Assembly: GCF_000317435.1 (NCBI RefSeq)
Contig: NC_019751.1
Span: 1,178,001-1,242,000 of the forward strand
Source of the DNA: Calothrix sp. PCC 6303
Lineage (GTDB): Bacteria; Cyanobacteriota; Cyanobacteriia; Cyanobacteriales; Nostocaceae
Length of the DNA stretch: 64,000 nt
Reading direction: 5' to 3'
The stretch's first letter is position 1. Every line of letters starts with the position of its first letter. The position numbers and the translations under genes were made by a program. The notes below the pieces were generated by a model. The model did no database searches, was not told where the DNA came from, and worked only from the letters and a program-made list of their open reading frames with translations. Shown here one piece after another: positions 19,923-28,707 of the stretch.

Positions 19923-20750
19923 ATGAATTTGACAAAAGTAAACTTGAAGCCGTGCTTCTTAACGACAAAAAAAATCCAACCTGACTATCCATTATTTATC
20001 TATTTACCAGGAATGGATGGTACTGGACAATTATTGCGATCGCAAACTGCGGGTTTAGAAGCTGGGTTCGATGTGCGTTGTCTGGCAATTCCCCGTCAAG
20101 ACTTAACAAGTTGGGACGAATTGAGCAGAAATGTTTTAGATTTAATCTATACAGAATTAGGAAAAAATTCTCAACGTTCGGTTTACCTATGCGGTGAGTC
20201 ATTTGGAGGTTGTTTAGCGCAAAAAGTCGCAATTCAAGCACCAGAGATATTTAAACGAATTATTTTGATCAATCCCGCCTCCAGTTTTCGCCTGCGTTCG
20301 TGGTATACTTGGGCATCGCCATTAATGAATTTACTGCCACCCTGGATTTATGATGTGGCAGCTGTGGGTTTATTACCATTTTTAGTTGCATTGACGCAGA
20401 TTTCAAATAGTGACAGGGAAGAACTTCTCAAAACTATTCGTTCAATCCCCTCTGAGACTATTTTGTGGCGATTATCCTTGCTGCGGGAGTTTGATATTGA
20501 TGAAGCTAAATTGCGACGGCTTCGACAACCAATTTTACTTATGGGCAGTATTGAGGATCGACTTTTGCCTTCCATCCCAGAAATTGAGCGTTTATCCCAA
20601 ATATTCCCCAATTCGCAGACAGTGATACTACCACAAAGCGGTCATGCTTGTTTATTGGAACAAAATATCAATCTTTTCCAAATTCTTCAAGCAGAAGATT
20701 TTTTAGAACCTGATGTCAAAGAAAGTCAACTTTTTGCAAATAAAAATTAG
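19923..20750 (+). CDS. Alpha/beta-hydrolase fold protein
   Basis: 275 residues. The oxyanion/HG-like segment FIYLPGMDGTGQLL is near residue 30, the nucleophile elbow CGESFGGCLA (GxSxG) near 98, a probable acid in GSIEDRLLPS near 220 and the catalytic histidine in QSGHACLLEQ near 240, so the Ser-Asp-His triad appears complete. There is no signal peptide. Substrate and role are unknown. Cyanobacterial proteins of this type resemble plant PES/ELT-type acyl hydrolases and lipases, but I cannot assign one. A perfect hairpin begins inside the stop codon. Confidence 0.82.
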   Translation: MNLTKVNLKPCFLTTKKIQPDYPLFIYLPGMDGTGQLLRSQTAGLEAGFDVRCLAIPRQDLTSWDELSRNVLDLIYTELGKNSQRSVYLCGESFGGCLAQKVAIQAPEIFKRIILINPASSFRLRSWYTWASPLMNLLPPWIYDVAAVGLLPFLVALTQISNSDREELLKTIRSIPSETILWRLSLLREFDIDEAKLRRLRQPILLMGSIEDRLLPSIPEIERLSQIFPNSQTVILPQSGHACLLEQNINLFQILQAEDFLEPDVKESQLFANKN

Positions 20751-20782
20751 TAGTCTGTCATTTTTATCTTGACAGACTACTA
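20748..20782. terminator. Perfect 13-bp hairpin after the hydrolase
   Basis: TAGTAGTCTGTCA (20748-20760) pairs exactly with TGACAGACTACTA (20770-20782) around a 9-nt loop. The first three bases are the hydrolase stop codon. It lies between convergent genes and could serve both strands. Confidence 0.65.
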
Positions 20783-20830
20783 GTACTGACATCTCCAACT
20801 TCTAAAAGTATGCGGAATTATGCAAAGCGG

Positions 20831-21034
20831 TTAAATATCTTCCGGAATAACCCATTTGGGGGGTTCCGTAAGTTTTTTCATGCGTGCAGCTTCCGCAATT
20901 TGCAACATATCATCAAGGGAAGTACCTTCAATAAAATTGGATGCGGCTTCCCTAAATTCTATGTTGGGGCATTTATCACCCAAAATGCAGCCATTGACGC
21001 ATTGTTCTTGACAATTAACTTTTTGTACTTCCAT
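20831..21034 (-). CDS. Small conserved protein with four-cysteine N-terminal cluster
   Basis: 67 residues from MEVQKVN, with GGAGAGAGGA just upstream deciding the start. The N-terminal half holds four cysteines spaced C-x3-C-x3-C-x5-C (in CQEQCVNGCILGDKCPN). The C-terminal half is helical and ends PPKWVIPEDI. The cysteine spacing could hold a metal or an iron-sulfur cluster. I do not recognise a function. It is followed closely upstream by the Nudix and MFS genes on the same strand and could be part of that transcript. Confidence 0.7.
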   Translation of the reverse strand: MEVQKVNCQEQCVNGCILGDKCPNIEFREAASNFIEGTSLDDMLQIAEAARMKKLTEPPKWVIPEDI

Positions 21035-21086
21035 TGTGATTCCTCTCTCCATCACCGACAGACGATTGTGAGTTCTGTTGATTGCT

Positions 21087-21617
21087 TTAAATATCTGTGT
21101 TCTCTGTAGATAATTTTAACTTGAGATAAGCCTGGGCATTACTAACCAAATTTGCCATTATTTTGACAACAGTATTCTGTCGATTGATCCCGTATTCTTC
21201 TAAAAAGGCTTCTGGAGTGATAATTAAACGTGTAGAAACTTCTTCATTGGCTGTAAATGGGTGGATTTCAGCGACAAAAGCAGTGACAGCAAGAATATAG
21301 GTAAGTTGATCTGGTTCTGTACCAAAATATTCTGATTCAATGATTCCTATTATGGAAATTTCTCCTAATGTGACTGCTGCTTCCTCTAAGGTTTCTCGAC
21401 GTGCAACTGCTTCTACAGAAGTCTCGTTTGTTTGTACATGTCCACCAGGAACATCTAATCCGCGTTGAAGCTTAACTGTGACTAATTTACCGTCATTAGT
21501 GAAGGGAAAAGCGATAACACTGGTAACTTGTTCAAAGTTGATTGGTGTGGAAATGTCTATAAGTCGAAAGTTGGTATCAGTTACTTGATAAGATTGGGTA
21601 CGCCTTTTATCGGACAT
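21087..21617 (-). CDS. Nudix hydrolase
   Basis: About 176 residues from MSDKRRTQSY; a start 22 codons earlier is also open and the ribosome site does not decide between them. The Nudix box is present as GGHVQTNETSVEAVARRETLEEAAV, matching Gx5Ex7REUxEE, with the metal-binding REtlEE glutamates intact. Family members hydrolyse nucleoside diphosphates linked to another moiety (8-oxo-dGTP, ADP-ribose, NADH and others) with Mg2+. The substrate here is unknown. It begins about 70 bp after the MFS stop codon and probably shares its transcript. Confidence 0.85.
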   Translation of the reverse strand: MSDKRRTQSYQVTDTNFRLIDISTPINFEQVTSVIAFPFTNDGKLVTVKLQRGLDVPGGHVQTNETSVEAVARRETLEEAAVTLGEISIIGIIESEYFGTEPDQLTYILAVTAFVAEIHPFTANEEVSTRLIITPEAFLEEYGINRQNTVVKIMANLVSNAQAYLKLKLSTENTDI

Positions 21618-21685
21618 GTTTTTGGGGTGTTGTAAAGTTGGATGGAGAGGGGGATATGCCGCGTCTCTATATTTCTCTACCAAAC

Positions 21686-22912
21686 TTAATTTTCAGTGAC
21701 AATTTTTTCTGTGGATGTGGAATTTTGCTGATTCAATAGCTGCAATACCACTAACCCAGAAAGGGTACTCAAAGCGATAAATAGCCATGTATTCCCTGCA
21801 ACTGTAGGTGTTTGATCGATTGCCCAACCCCCGATAATCGGACCAATAACGTATCCTATAGCCCAGCATTGATATGCGATCGCAGTATACACTCCCCGTA
21901 GTGATGGTGGGGATAGTTGGGAAATCCAAGCTGAAGATGTGGGTTTGTAAATAATGGTGGCGATGGCAAAGACTCCGAAGATGGCAATTTGATACACTTC
22001 TCCTGAATTGGGCAAATATTTCAATAGCCCAACCAAAAGGAAACCAACACCCCAAATGCCGATGGAAATCATTAAGGAAGTTATATAACGTAGCTTACTT
22101 ACTGCTTTGATGACAGGAAGCTGTAACAATGCACCTAACCCAACATAACCAAAGGTAAATAAGTTAGAAACAGTTGCATCTGATGTCCCGGCAAAGTTGA
22201 CAAAGTATAGGGGTAATGTGCCACCGACTAAAGCCATGTAGGTGATAAATAATGTGTTCACCAACAGATAAATCATTAGTCTTTTATCTGTTAAAGCTGT
22301 TTGCCAACCTTTTTGGATTTGTTGAGTGTTACTTGCTTCTGGTTGGATTTTCTGCATCGCAACAGCCAAAAGAATAAATAAACCCAGGAATGCAACTGCA
22401 CCCGCAGCAAATACCAATTCCACAGGATGGAGTAATTTTAGTAACAGTCCCCCACTTAGCGTTCCTATGCCATAACCCAGATTATCGGCAACACCTAATA
22501 CAGAGAAAGCTTCTTGTCGTTGTTCAGGTGTTGTTATATCCATAACAGAAGCATCTGCCGCAGTCCAGTACAAACCCGTACTGATGCCAAAGATGATATT
22601 CACCATTAATAGAAACGGTAAACTATCTGTAAACACCGCTAAAGTTGTAGACGCGATCGCGCAACCAGCAGACATCAACAAAGTTAACTTGCGCCCAAAT
22701 CGCGGCGAGTCTGTAAGTATACCACCCAGGATATTACCAGCAAAACCAGATACGGCACCACCACCAACCGCGAATCCGACTTCTGTAGCAGTCAAATTTC
22801 CATAGTTAACAAAGATGATGGGGGTGTAAAATATGAGAAATGCGGAACCAAGTTGATACAGTCCCCGTGCGATCGCTTGTACCCATACTTGTAGTGGAAT
22901 TTGCGTTTTCAT
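21686..22912 (-). CDS. Major facilitator superfamily transporter
   Basis: 408 residues with about twelve hydrophobic helices. The loop 2-3 signature GGILTDSPRFGRKLTLLMSA is the MFS motif A, which defines a proton-driven or facilitated carrier in the cytoplasmic or thylakoid membrane. Helix 5 contains LGYGIGTLSGGLLL, reminiscent of motif C of drug exporters, so efflux is more likely than uptake. The substrate is unknown. It is upstream of the Nudix gene on the same strand. Confidence 0.88.
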   Translation of the reverse strand: MKTQIPLQVWVQAIARGLYQLGSAFLIFYTPIIFVNYGNLTATEVGFAVGGGAVSGFAGNILGGILTDSPRFGRKLTLLMSAGCAIASTTLAVFTDSLPFLLMVNIIFGISTGLYWTAADASVMDITTPEQRQEAFSVLGVADNLGYGIGTLSGGLLLKLLHPVELVFAAGAVAFLGLFILLAVAMQKIQPEASNTQQIQKGWQTALTDKRLMIYLLVNTLFITYMALVGGTLPLYFVNFAGTSDATVSNLFTFGYVGLGALLQLPVIKAVSKLRYITSLMISIGIWGVGFLLVGLLKYLPNSGEVYQIAIFGVFAIATIIYKPTSSAWISQLSPPSLRGVYTAIAYQCWAIGYVIGPIIGGWAIDQTPTVAGNTWLFIALSTLSGLVVLQLLNQQNSTSTEKIVTEN

Positions 22913-23194
22913 TGTGGAAATAATTGTATAGGTATGTAGCTGATTTTAAATGAAATGCAATAATGTAGAACATGACATGTTGCTTTCACGAGTTTAATTA
23001 TTCACTAGATTTTCAATATTGAATAGCTACGATAGTGGGAGATTAATCTTACTCAGGGTAGATTTTTTGATTACGGCAGGCTACATTTCTTTTAAATATA
23101 AATAAATATCTCACCGTAACTTCTCTAGGGTTTTTTGCTTTTCATGTTCTACTATATATTCATCAAATCTGCTGCCATTTTCATCCCATTACTA

Positions 23195-24271
23195 TTAAAC
23201 TCCAATACCCTGAACAAAACGAGGAGAAAGTGATGCAATTACCTGAATTAATTGTTGGAGTTTTGCAACTAAAGCCTCACTAATTAGTAGTTCTTCAGCT
23301 TTACGAATCCCGATACTAATATCAGAACAAATCCCACAACGCCATAAATAAAACCCGCCATTCCATAAGGCGGTTTGCATTAATTCTCCAGGTTTTCCTG
23401 TTAATATTTCCTCGATGGCTGTAATTAATTCTGTGGTGGTTTCCAAGGGGACATTTTGAGTTGAAAAGCCATATTCACGAGGACTTAGGTGTAATCTTTC
23501 AATGCTGCCATCGGCACTTCCTAAACCTATAATAGCAGTGCGATCGCGTGGTAAATCGGTGCTACCTTCTAAGCCTTTAATAGTCGTATATTTTGTAGCT
23601 CCGTGTAGTTTCAATGCTTCTTTAAACATCCCTTCTGTGGGCGGATGTACATACCCGCAAACGATGTGAGCATCACCATTATAGGGCTTCCACATCAATT
23701 CCATAGTGGCAAAGGGGGGACGTTTACCAAGTTGATCGCGGTATTCCCATATCTGATTAATTAAGGGAAAATGCTTAGGTGTATAGATAAAACCAATACC
23801 AGTTTTAGCAAACACTTCTTGGGTTCTTTCTAAAGATAAATTAGTCCAGTCAACTCCTAAACCCTGCCAGATTTCTACTAATGGTAAGCCGTATTTCGTG
23901 GGTAAGCGATCGCTTCCGTGCATGATCACAGGTTGTCCCACTGCTGCTAACATCAGCGCTACCACTATATTTATAGGAGCAGTACGGGTTCTACCATCAT
24001 AGGGTATACCTAAAACCATAACTTGGCGTTGGGATGCAATTGGTTGAAGTTTTGGTCCCAACTCCTCATAACCATCTAACATCCCCGCTAATTCTTCACC
24101 TGTGGGACGCTTGATACGATGAGCAATCATGAATGCACCAATTTGAGCAGGTGTTGCTTCACCTAGTAACATCATTCTGGTTGCGTCCGCAGCTTCACTG
24201 CGACTCAAACTTTGTGATGTATGATTACCGCTACCTACTTTTTTTAGTAAATCTCGAAATTTATTGCTCAT
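23195..24271 (-). CDS. cnaT: CnaT-like anthranilate phosphoribosyltransferase-family regulator of nitrate assimilation
   Basis: 358 residues with the fold of anthranilate phosphoribosyltransferase (TrpD2-like): helical N-domain (EAADATRMMLLGEATPAQIG) and GIPYDGRTRTAPINIVVALM in place of the KHGNR/GTGGD region. The classical PRPP-binding GTGGD motif is replaced by IPYDGRTRT, so it is unlikely to be a true TrpD. In Anabaena PCC 7120 the homologous gene beside ntcB is cnaT, which is required for expression of the nir operon. Here it follows ntcB by 97 bp on the same strand in the same neighbourhood. The biochemical activity of CnaT is not known to me. Confidence 0.82.
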   Translation of the reverse strand: MSNKFRDLLKKVGSGNHTSQSLSRSEAADATRMMLLGEATPAQIGAFMIAHRIKRPTGEELAGMLDGYEELGPKLQPIASQRQVMVLGIPYDGRTRTAPINIVVALMLAAVGQPVIMHGSDRLPTKYGLPLVEIWQGLGVDWTNLSLERTQEVFAKTGIGFIYTPKHFPLINQIWEYRDQLGKRPPFATMELMWKPYNGDAHIVCGYVHPPTEGMFKEALKLHGATKYTTIKGLEGSTDLPRDRTAIIGLGSADGSIERLHLSPREYGFSTQNVPLETTTELITAIEEILTGKPGELMQTALWNGGFYLWRCGICSDISIGIRKAEELLISEALVAKLQQLIQVIASLSPRFVQGIGV

Positions 24272-24275
24272 AAAT

Positions 24276-24296
24276 CAGTTACCAGTTACCAGTTAC
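24276..24296. repeat. Heptameric short tandem repeat (CAGTTAC x3)
   Basis: Three perfect copies of CAGTTAC between ntcB and cnaT, followed at 24312-24330 by a second short heptamer-like tract (CCTGTTC x2). Period seven, as in the STRR elements of heterocystous cyanobacteria. Confidence 0.65.
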
Positions 24297-24368
24297 CAAC
24301 TTTGTTCCCCGTTTCCTGTTCCCTGTTCCCGGTTAAGAGTTTCCTATTCACTTTTAAAGTTGAGTTTT

Positions 24369-25313
24369 TTAACTTGCTGAAAGTAAAATTGAATCACTCT
24401 TAGGTGGAATGTTCTCCTTTACTAATTCCCAAAAATCTCGGATTGGGGGGATTTGCAGACGATCATTTGTTGTCACCATGACAACACGACGATTTAAGGC
24501 TGCACCATCTGCTACATTCAAGTTAGTTGCCAAAGAACGTACAGCTAAAGTTGGATCATTTCGGGCTTCAACTAGGGCTGAGTGGGGTAATAATGCAATT
24601 AGCTCACCTTGACGTACTATTCCCCGAAAGGCATCTAGGGTGTTTACCTCCAATACTGCTTGGAGTGTAGCTTCAAGACGATCAAATCGATCCTGTACTA
24701 GGCGTTGCATCCCATAGCCATCTTTAAATACTACTTGTGGGTAACGAATCAATTCTGACCAAGGAACATATTCATATTGTGCCAGGGGATGCGTAGCTGC
24801 GGTTAAAATTTCGATGGGTTCTTCATATAACAATTCCACTACCATTTCACGGCTGGTGGTAAGAAAGCGATTATTCATGACAATCGCTAAATCTACCAGT
24901 CCATCCTTAAGGACTTTGAGAGCGCGATCGCTTCCTAATGATGTTACCCGTAATTGGACTTCGGGATAGTTATGGCAAAATTTTTGTAATACTGGTGGCA
25001 GGTAATAAGAGCAGAGAGAATGAATTGCTGCGATACATAGTTCCGGCTGCCTTCCAGCTACTAAGTCAGAAATTTCTTGCGTCGCACTTTGCCATTCCTG
25101 ACAAATTTTCCGCGCTCTTGGTAGCAAACGCTCACCTGCTAGTGTCAGTTTTGCCTGGTTAGTACGATGAAATAATTCCAATCCTAAGTGGATTTCTAGT
25201 GCCTGAATTTGACGACTTACGGTAGATTGAGTGACACCGCATTGTCGCGCTGCTCCTTGAAAACTACCTGCTTCTGCAATCGCTAGAAAAGCTTGTAACT
25301 GCTCTACGCGCAT
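24369..25313 (-). CDS. ntcB: LysR-type nitrate assimilation regulator NtcB
   Basis: 314 residues. N-terminal winged helix-turn-helix (MRVEQLQAFLAIAEAGSFQG, then QCGVTQSTVSRQIQALE) followed by a two-lobe LysR effector domain (residues ~95-300). NtcB activates the nirA operon in response to nitrite/nitrate. The identity rests on family plus location: it lies beside cnaT and divergent from nirA-nrtABCD-narB, the arrangement known from Anabaena and Synechococcus. Its own promoter carries a canonical NtcA box (see 25350-25391), so it should be induced by nitrogen limitation. Another LysR protein such as CmpR is unlikely in this context. Confidence 0.9.
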   Translation of the reverse strand: MRVEQLQAFLAIAEAGSFQGAARQCGVTQSTVSRQIQALEIHLGLELFHRTNQAKLTLAGERLLPRARKICQEWQSATQEISDLVAGRQPELCIAAIHSLCSYYLPPVLQKFCHNYPEVQLRVTSLGSDRALKVLKDGLVDLAIVMNNRFLTTSREMVVELLYEEPIEILTAATHPLAQYEYVPWSELIRYPQVVFKDGYGMQRLVQDRFDRLEATLQAVLEVNTLDAFRGIVRQGELIALLPHSALVEARNDPTLAVRSLATNLNVADGAALNRRVVMVTTNDRLQIPPIRDFWELVKENIPPKSDSILLSAS

Positions 25314-25349
25314 TTATTTGTAGCCTGAATTACATTGATGGCTGTGATT

Positions 25350-25391
25350 AAACTAACGGATTTTTTCTCGGAATTTGGTAAGGTTTGTTAC
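25350..25391 (-). promoter_or_regulatory. NtcA-activated promoter of ntcB
   Basis: The palindromic NtcA site GTA-N8-TAC occupies 25378-25391. On the minus strand it is followed after exactly 22 nt by TAGTTT (25355-25350), matching the class II NtcA promoter pattern GTA-N8-TAC-N20-24-TAN3T. The ntcB ATG lies 37 bp beyond the -10. Confidence 0.82.
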
Positions 25392-25614
25392 ATCTAGTTA
25401 CTTTTTAGCAACTTTTTTTTACCAAGTATCAGTGAAAGAAATAATAACCTAAGTTACTAGTTAGGCGATCGCATGGTTATGACGACGAAGAAGTTTCTCT
25501 GACTTGGTGAAAACAGATAGCAAAATTAATTACCTATGCTATCATAAAGGGCTTAATCACAGCAATTTGCACGAAATAACAAGGACTGACAAACAAAGCC
25601 GAAAAATATCATAC

Positions 25615-26718
25615 CTATTGCGCTGACAAATTTTTTAAAGAAGCGATCGCATGAATTCGTACAAGGTCATCATGATCTGTTATTAGTTGTTGTAGGGGTT
25701 CAATTGCTTGGATAGAACCAAGCTGTCCTAGGGCAAATGCGATCGCACTGCGGATACTACCCGCTTCAATGGCTGGATGAGATAACCGCAACATGTCCAT
25801 CAAGATTTCTGAGGCTTTAGCAGTCAGGTTTGGCTGTTGAATCCTGCCAATAACCACAACAATTTGCTGCCATAGCGTCAAGGATTGGACTTTGTTGAGT
25901 AAGTTTTGGAGATATTCTAAAGCGGAGATTGTTCCCAACCAACTTAGCGCGCGAATTGCCTCTAACTGTAACTTGATTGGTGTTTGTGGGGATGCGATGA
26001 ATTCATATAGATATTGAGATGCAGTGTCACCTCCCATCCGCGACAAGGATAACACTGCTACATGAGCAACTTCAGAATTGGAGTCATAAAGTTTTGCTTT
26101 GAATTTTGATACCAAATCAAGCTGTTCCCGTAAATCTGGACGGAAACCCAAAGCTAATATAGCTTGGAGACGTACAGCATCATTTTGATCATCAATTGCG
26201 CGAAGCAGTACCGAAACAACACGCGGATCATGAAAGCTACTTAAAGCCTCAATGGTAGTTACACGGATATCTACTTGAGCATCATCCACCACACTCAATA
26301 AAGGTGTAATGATTTCTGGGTGACGAATATAAGCAAGCGATCGCACTGCCATTAGACGTGTTGTATCATCAGCAAGTAGCAAAGAAAGTGCTGCAATTGC
26401 CTCAACACCAATTTGCCCCAGTGCCGAAGCAGCCATTACTTGCAATTCTTCGTTATCAGTGGTTTGTAGTAATTCCATTAATGGGGGAATAGCTTCAGCA
26501 TCTTTCAAATCACCCAAAATTTTCGCCGCGTACCATCGCAATTCATCTTCTGCATCTTCGTCATTCAGGATCTCAATCAGTGAAGGAATGGCAATATTAC
26601 CGAGTTTAATCAATACTTTAGTGGTTTCCCAACGTTGCTGAAAATCTCCATTTTCCAGTTGTAACAGCGCTGATTCCAGTGATTTCTGGGTGATTTTTTT
26701 GTCTATTTCTATACTCAT
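25615..26718 (-). CDS. HEAT-repeat protein divergent from nirA (NirB-like candidate)
   Basis: 367 residues from MSIEIDKKITQKSLES, a start set by AGGA 7 nt upstream. Three upstream ATGs are possible but lack a site. The chain is at least eight HEAT/PBS-lyase-type repeats (WYAAKILGDLKDAEAIPPLM, VMAASALGQIGVEAIAALSL, AFALGQLGSIQAIEPLQQL), the same fold as CpeY/CpeZ/CpeF. It does not look like a lyase for an antenna protein here. It lies between ntcB and nirA, and its 5' region is shared with the nirA promoter. In Synechococcus and Anabaena a gene at this position, nirB, is needed for full nitrite reductase activity. Equivalence to NirB is inference from synteny, hence no symbol. Confidence 0.78.
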   Translation of the reverse strand: MSIEIDKKITQKSLESALLQLENGDFQQRWETTKVLIKLGNIAIPSLIEILNDEDAEDELRWYAAKILGDLKDAEAIPPLMELLQTTDNEELQVMAASALGQIGVEAIAALSLLLADDTTRLMAVRSLAYIRHPEIITPLLSVVDDAQVDIRVTTIEALSSFHDPRVVSVLLRAIDDQNDAVRLQAILALGFRPDLREQLDLVSKFKAKLYDSNSEVAHVAVLSLSRMGGDTASQYLYEFIASPQTPIKLQLEAIRALSWLGTISALEYLQNLLNKVQSLTLWQQIVVVIGRIQQPNLTAKASEILMDMLRLSHPAIEAGSIRSAIAFALGQLGSIQAIEPLQQLITDHDDLVRIHAIASLKNLSAQ

Positions 26719-26890
26719 TCTCATTTCCTGGATATAAATCGCGGCGATTGATGCGGTGATACTCATTACCCTATTTCCAATTAACTGCGATCGCACTCAA
26801 ATTAGAAAGTACTTTTTGCTTAAAATTCTTCAGTCATGATGTAAAAACTGCATAGTGAAAATACGCTTTTAGCAATGTGATTAAGATTTA

Positions 26891-26932
26891 GTAACCGTTT
26901 ATACGATTTAAAAAAAAATTCAACATTACGTT
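26891..26932 (+). promoter_or_regulatory. NtcA-activated promoter of the nirA operon
   Basis: GTA-N8-TAC at 26891-26904 (GTAACCGTTTATAC) is followed after 22 nt by TACGTT (26927-26932), a TAN3T -10 box. This is a textbook class II NtcA promoter, giving a start near 26939 and a leader of roughly 145 nt before nirA. It sits in the 365-bp divergent gap (26719-27083) with the HEAT-repeat gene. On the other strand the nearest TAN3T is 27 nt away, so the site fits nirA better. Confidence 0.85.
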
Positions 26933-27083
26933 AAGAAAAAGTAAATTGCTACAAAGTTAGGGAATAACAAATAGAGATTAAAACCCAAAGGAAAAAAATC
27001 AAGTGCTGTTCTATTTCAAAAGTAAATCCCTTGGTTACTTAGTCTTTATTTTTTAGTTCCTAACTCTTACTACCTAACTCCCC

Positions 27084-28631
27084 ATGACAAACGCAGCGAC
27101 TACTACCGCCACAAGTTTAAATAAATTTGAGCGGTTTAAGGCGGAAAAAGATGGACTTGCTGTCAAAGCAGAAATCGAACAATTTGCAGCTTTGGGTTGG
27201 GAGGCGATGGATGAAACAGATAGAGATCATCGCCTCAAGTGGCTGGGTGTCTTTTTTCGCCCAGTAACTCCTGGTAAATTCATGATGAGGATGCGGATAC
27301 CTAACGGAATTCTGAATAGTCATCAAATGCGTGTCTTAGCAGAAGTAGTACAGCGTTATGGAGATGATGGTTACGCGGATCTTACTACCCGACAGAATAT
27401 TCAATTGCGGGGAATTAGGATTGAAGATTTACCAGAGATTTTTCGTCACTTTCAACAAGTTGGTTTAACCACAATCCAGTCAGGAATGGATAATGTCCGC
27501 AATATTACTGGTGATGCGGTGGCGGGTTTAGATGCTGCGGAGTTGTTTGATACCCGCGAATTGGTACAGCAAATCCAAGACATGATCACCAACAATGGAG
27601 AAGGAAACAGCGAATTTAGTAATTTGCCACGTAAATTTAATATTGCCATTACTGGTGGACGTGATAATTCAGTTCATGCAGAAATCAACGATTTAGCTTT
27701 TATTCCCGCCTTTAAAGAAGATTCTTCCCAAACTTTTGGATTTAACATTTTGGTTGGTGGTTTCTTCTCGGCAAAGCGATGTGATGCTGCGATTCCTTTG
27801 GATGTTTGGGTTGCACCAGAAGAAGTGGTTGCAGTCTGTCGAGCAATTTTGGAAGTATTTCGAGATCATGGTTTGCGTGCAAATCGGCAAAAAGCTCGCC
27901 TGATGTGGCTAATTGACGAAATGGGAATTGAGGTATTCCGCCAACAAGTAGAAACAAAAATCGGAAAATCTTTACTGCCAGCAGCAGCAAAAGATGAAAT
28001 AGATTGGGAAAAACGCGATCATTTGGGAATATTTCCCCAAAAACAGCCAGGATTCAACTATGTTGGCTTACAGATTCCGGTAGGTAGACTCAACGCTGAC
28101 AGTATGTTTGAATTAGCACGTTTAGCAGAAGTCTATGGTAGTGGTGAACTTCGCTTCACAGTAGAACAGAACGTAATTATACCGAATATTTCCAATGACA
28201 ATTTAGCAATATTGACTACAGAGCCTCTACTGAATAAATTTAAAATAGTCCCTGAACCATTAATGCGATCGCTTGTTTCTTGCACAGGTGCACAATTCTG
28301 TAATTTTGCCCTAATAGAAACCAAAAATCGAGCTTTAGAGCTAATCAAAGCTTTAGAAGCAGAATTGGATTTTACCAATCCAGTTCGTATTCATTGGACA
28401 GGATGTCCCAACTCTTGCGGACAGCCCCAAGTCGCCGATATCGGTTTAATGGGTACCAAAGTCCGCAAAAACGGCAAGGCTGTGGAAGGAGTTGACATAT
28501 ATATGGGCGGAAAAGTCGGTAAAGAAGCCCGTTTGGGAACTTGTGTCACCAAAGGCATTGCTTGTGAAGACTTGCAGCCTGTATTGCACAACTTACTTAT
28601 AGAACACTTTGGTGCGACACCCAAAAGTTAG
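27084..28631 (+). CDS. nirA: Ferredoxin-nitrite reductase
   Basis: 515 residues, typical of plant/cyanobacterial NirA. It reduces nitrite to ammonium with six electrons from ferredoxin, using siroheme and a [4Fe-4S] cluster. The four cluster/siroheme cysteines are Cys-400, Cys-406, Cys-441 and Cys-445 in CTGAQFC and GCPNSCGQPQ. Two sulfite/nitrite reductase half-repeats are visible (MMRMRIPNGILNSHQMRVLA and FNYVGLQIPVGRLNADSMFE). It is the first gene of nirA-nrtABCD-narB, behind an NtcA promoter. No ferredoxin domain is fused at the C-terminus. Confidence 0.97.
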   Translation: MTNAATTTATSLNKFERFKAEKDGLAVKAEIEQFAALGWEAMDETDRDHRLKWLGVFFRPVTPGKFMMRMRIPNGILNSHQMRVLAEVVQRYGDDGYADLTTRQNIQLRGIRIEDLPEIFRHFQQVGLTTIQSGMDNVRNITGDAVAGLDAAELFDTRELVQQIQDMITNNGEGNSEFSNLPRKFNIAITGGRDNSVHAEINDLAFIPAFKEDSSQTFGFNILVGGFFSAKRCDAAIPLDVWVAPEEVVAVCRAILEVFRDHGLRANRQKARLMWLIDEMGIEVFRQQVETKIGKSLLPAAAKDEIDWEKRDHLGIFPQKQPGFNYVGLQIPVGRLNADSMFELARLAEVYGSGELRFTVEQNVIIPNISNDNLAILTTEPLLNKFKIVPEPLMRSLVSCTGAQFCNFALIETKNRALELIKALEAELDFTNPVRIHWTGCPNSCGQPQVADIGLMGTKVRKNGKAVEGVDIYMGGKVGKEARLGTCVTKGIACEDLQPVLHNLLIEHFGATPKS

Positions 28632-28639
28632 AAAGTCTT

Positions 28640-28672
28640 AGATCCCCGACTTCTCGAAGAAGTCGGGGATCT
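28640..28672. repeat. Perfect 15-bp hairpin between nirA and nrtA
   Basis: AGATCCCCGACTTCT (28640-28654) and AGAAGTCGGGGATCT (28658-28672) are exactly complementary around a 3-nt loop (CGA). The motif recurs in weaker form at 5211-5243. Lying 8 bp past the nirA stop, it may attenuate or protect the nirA message, giving more nirA than transporter mRNA. Confidence 0.8.
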
Positions 28673-28707
28673 CATACAGTCAAAATTTATTCTGAGAACT
28701 TAAAAAA

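Noticed and set aside
26941-26952. Second NtcA-like site GTAAATTGCTAC before nirA
   Set aside because: The half-sites are separated by 6 nt, not 8, and it lies downstream of the predicted -10.
28640-28672. Hairpin between nirA and nrtA as a full transcription terminator
   Set aside because: It has no T-run after it and lies inside an operon that must be transcribed through. Treated as an attenuating or stabilising element.
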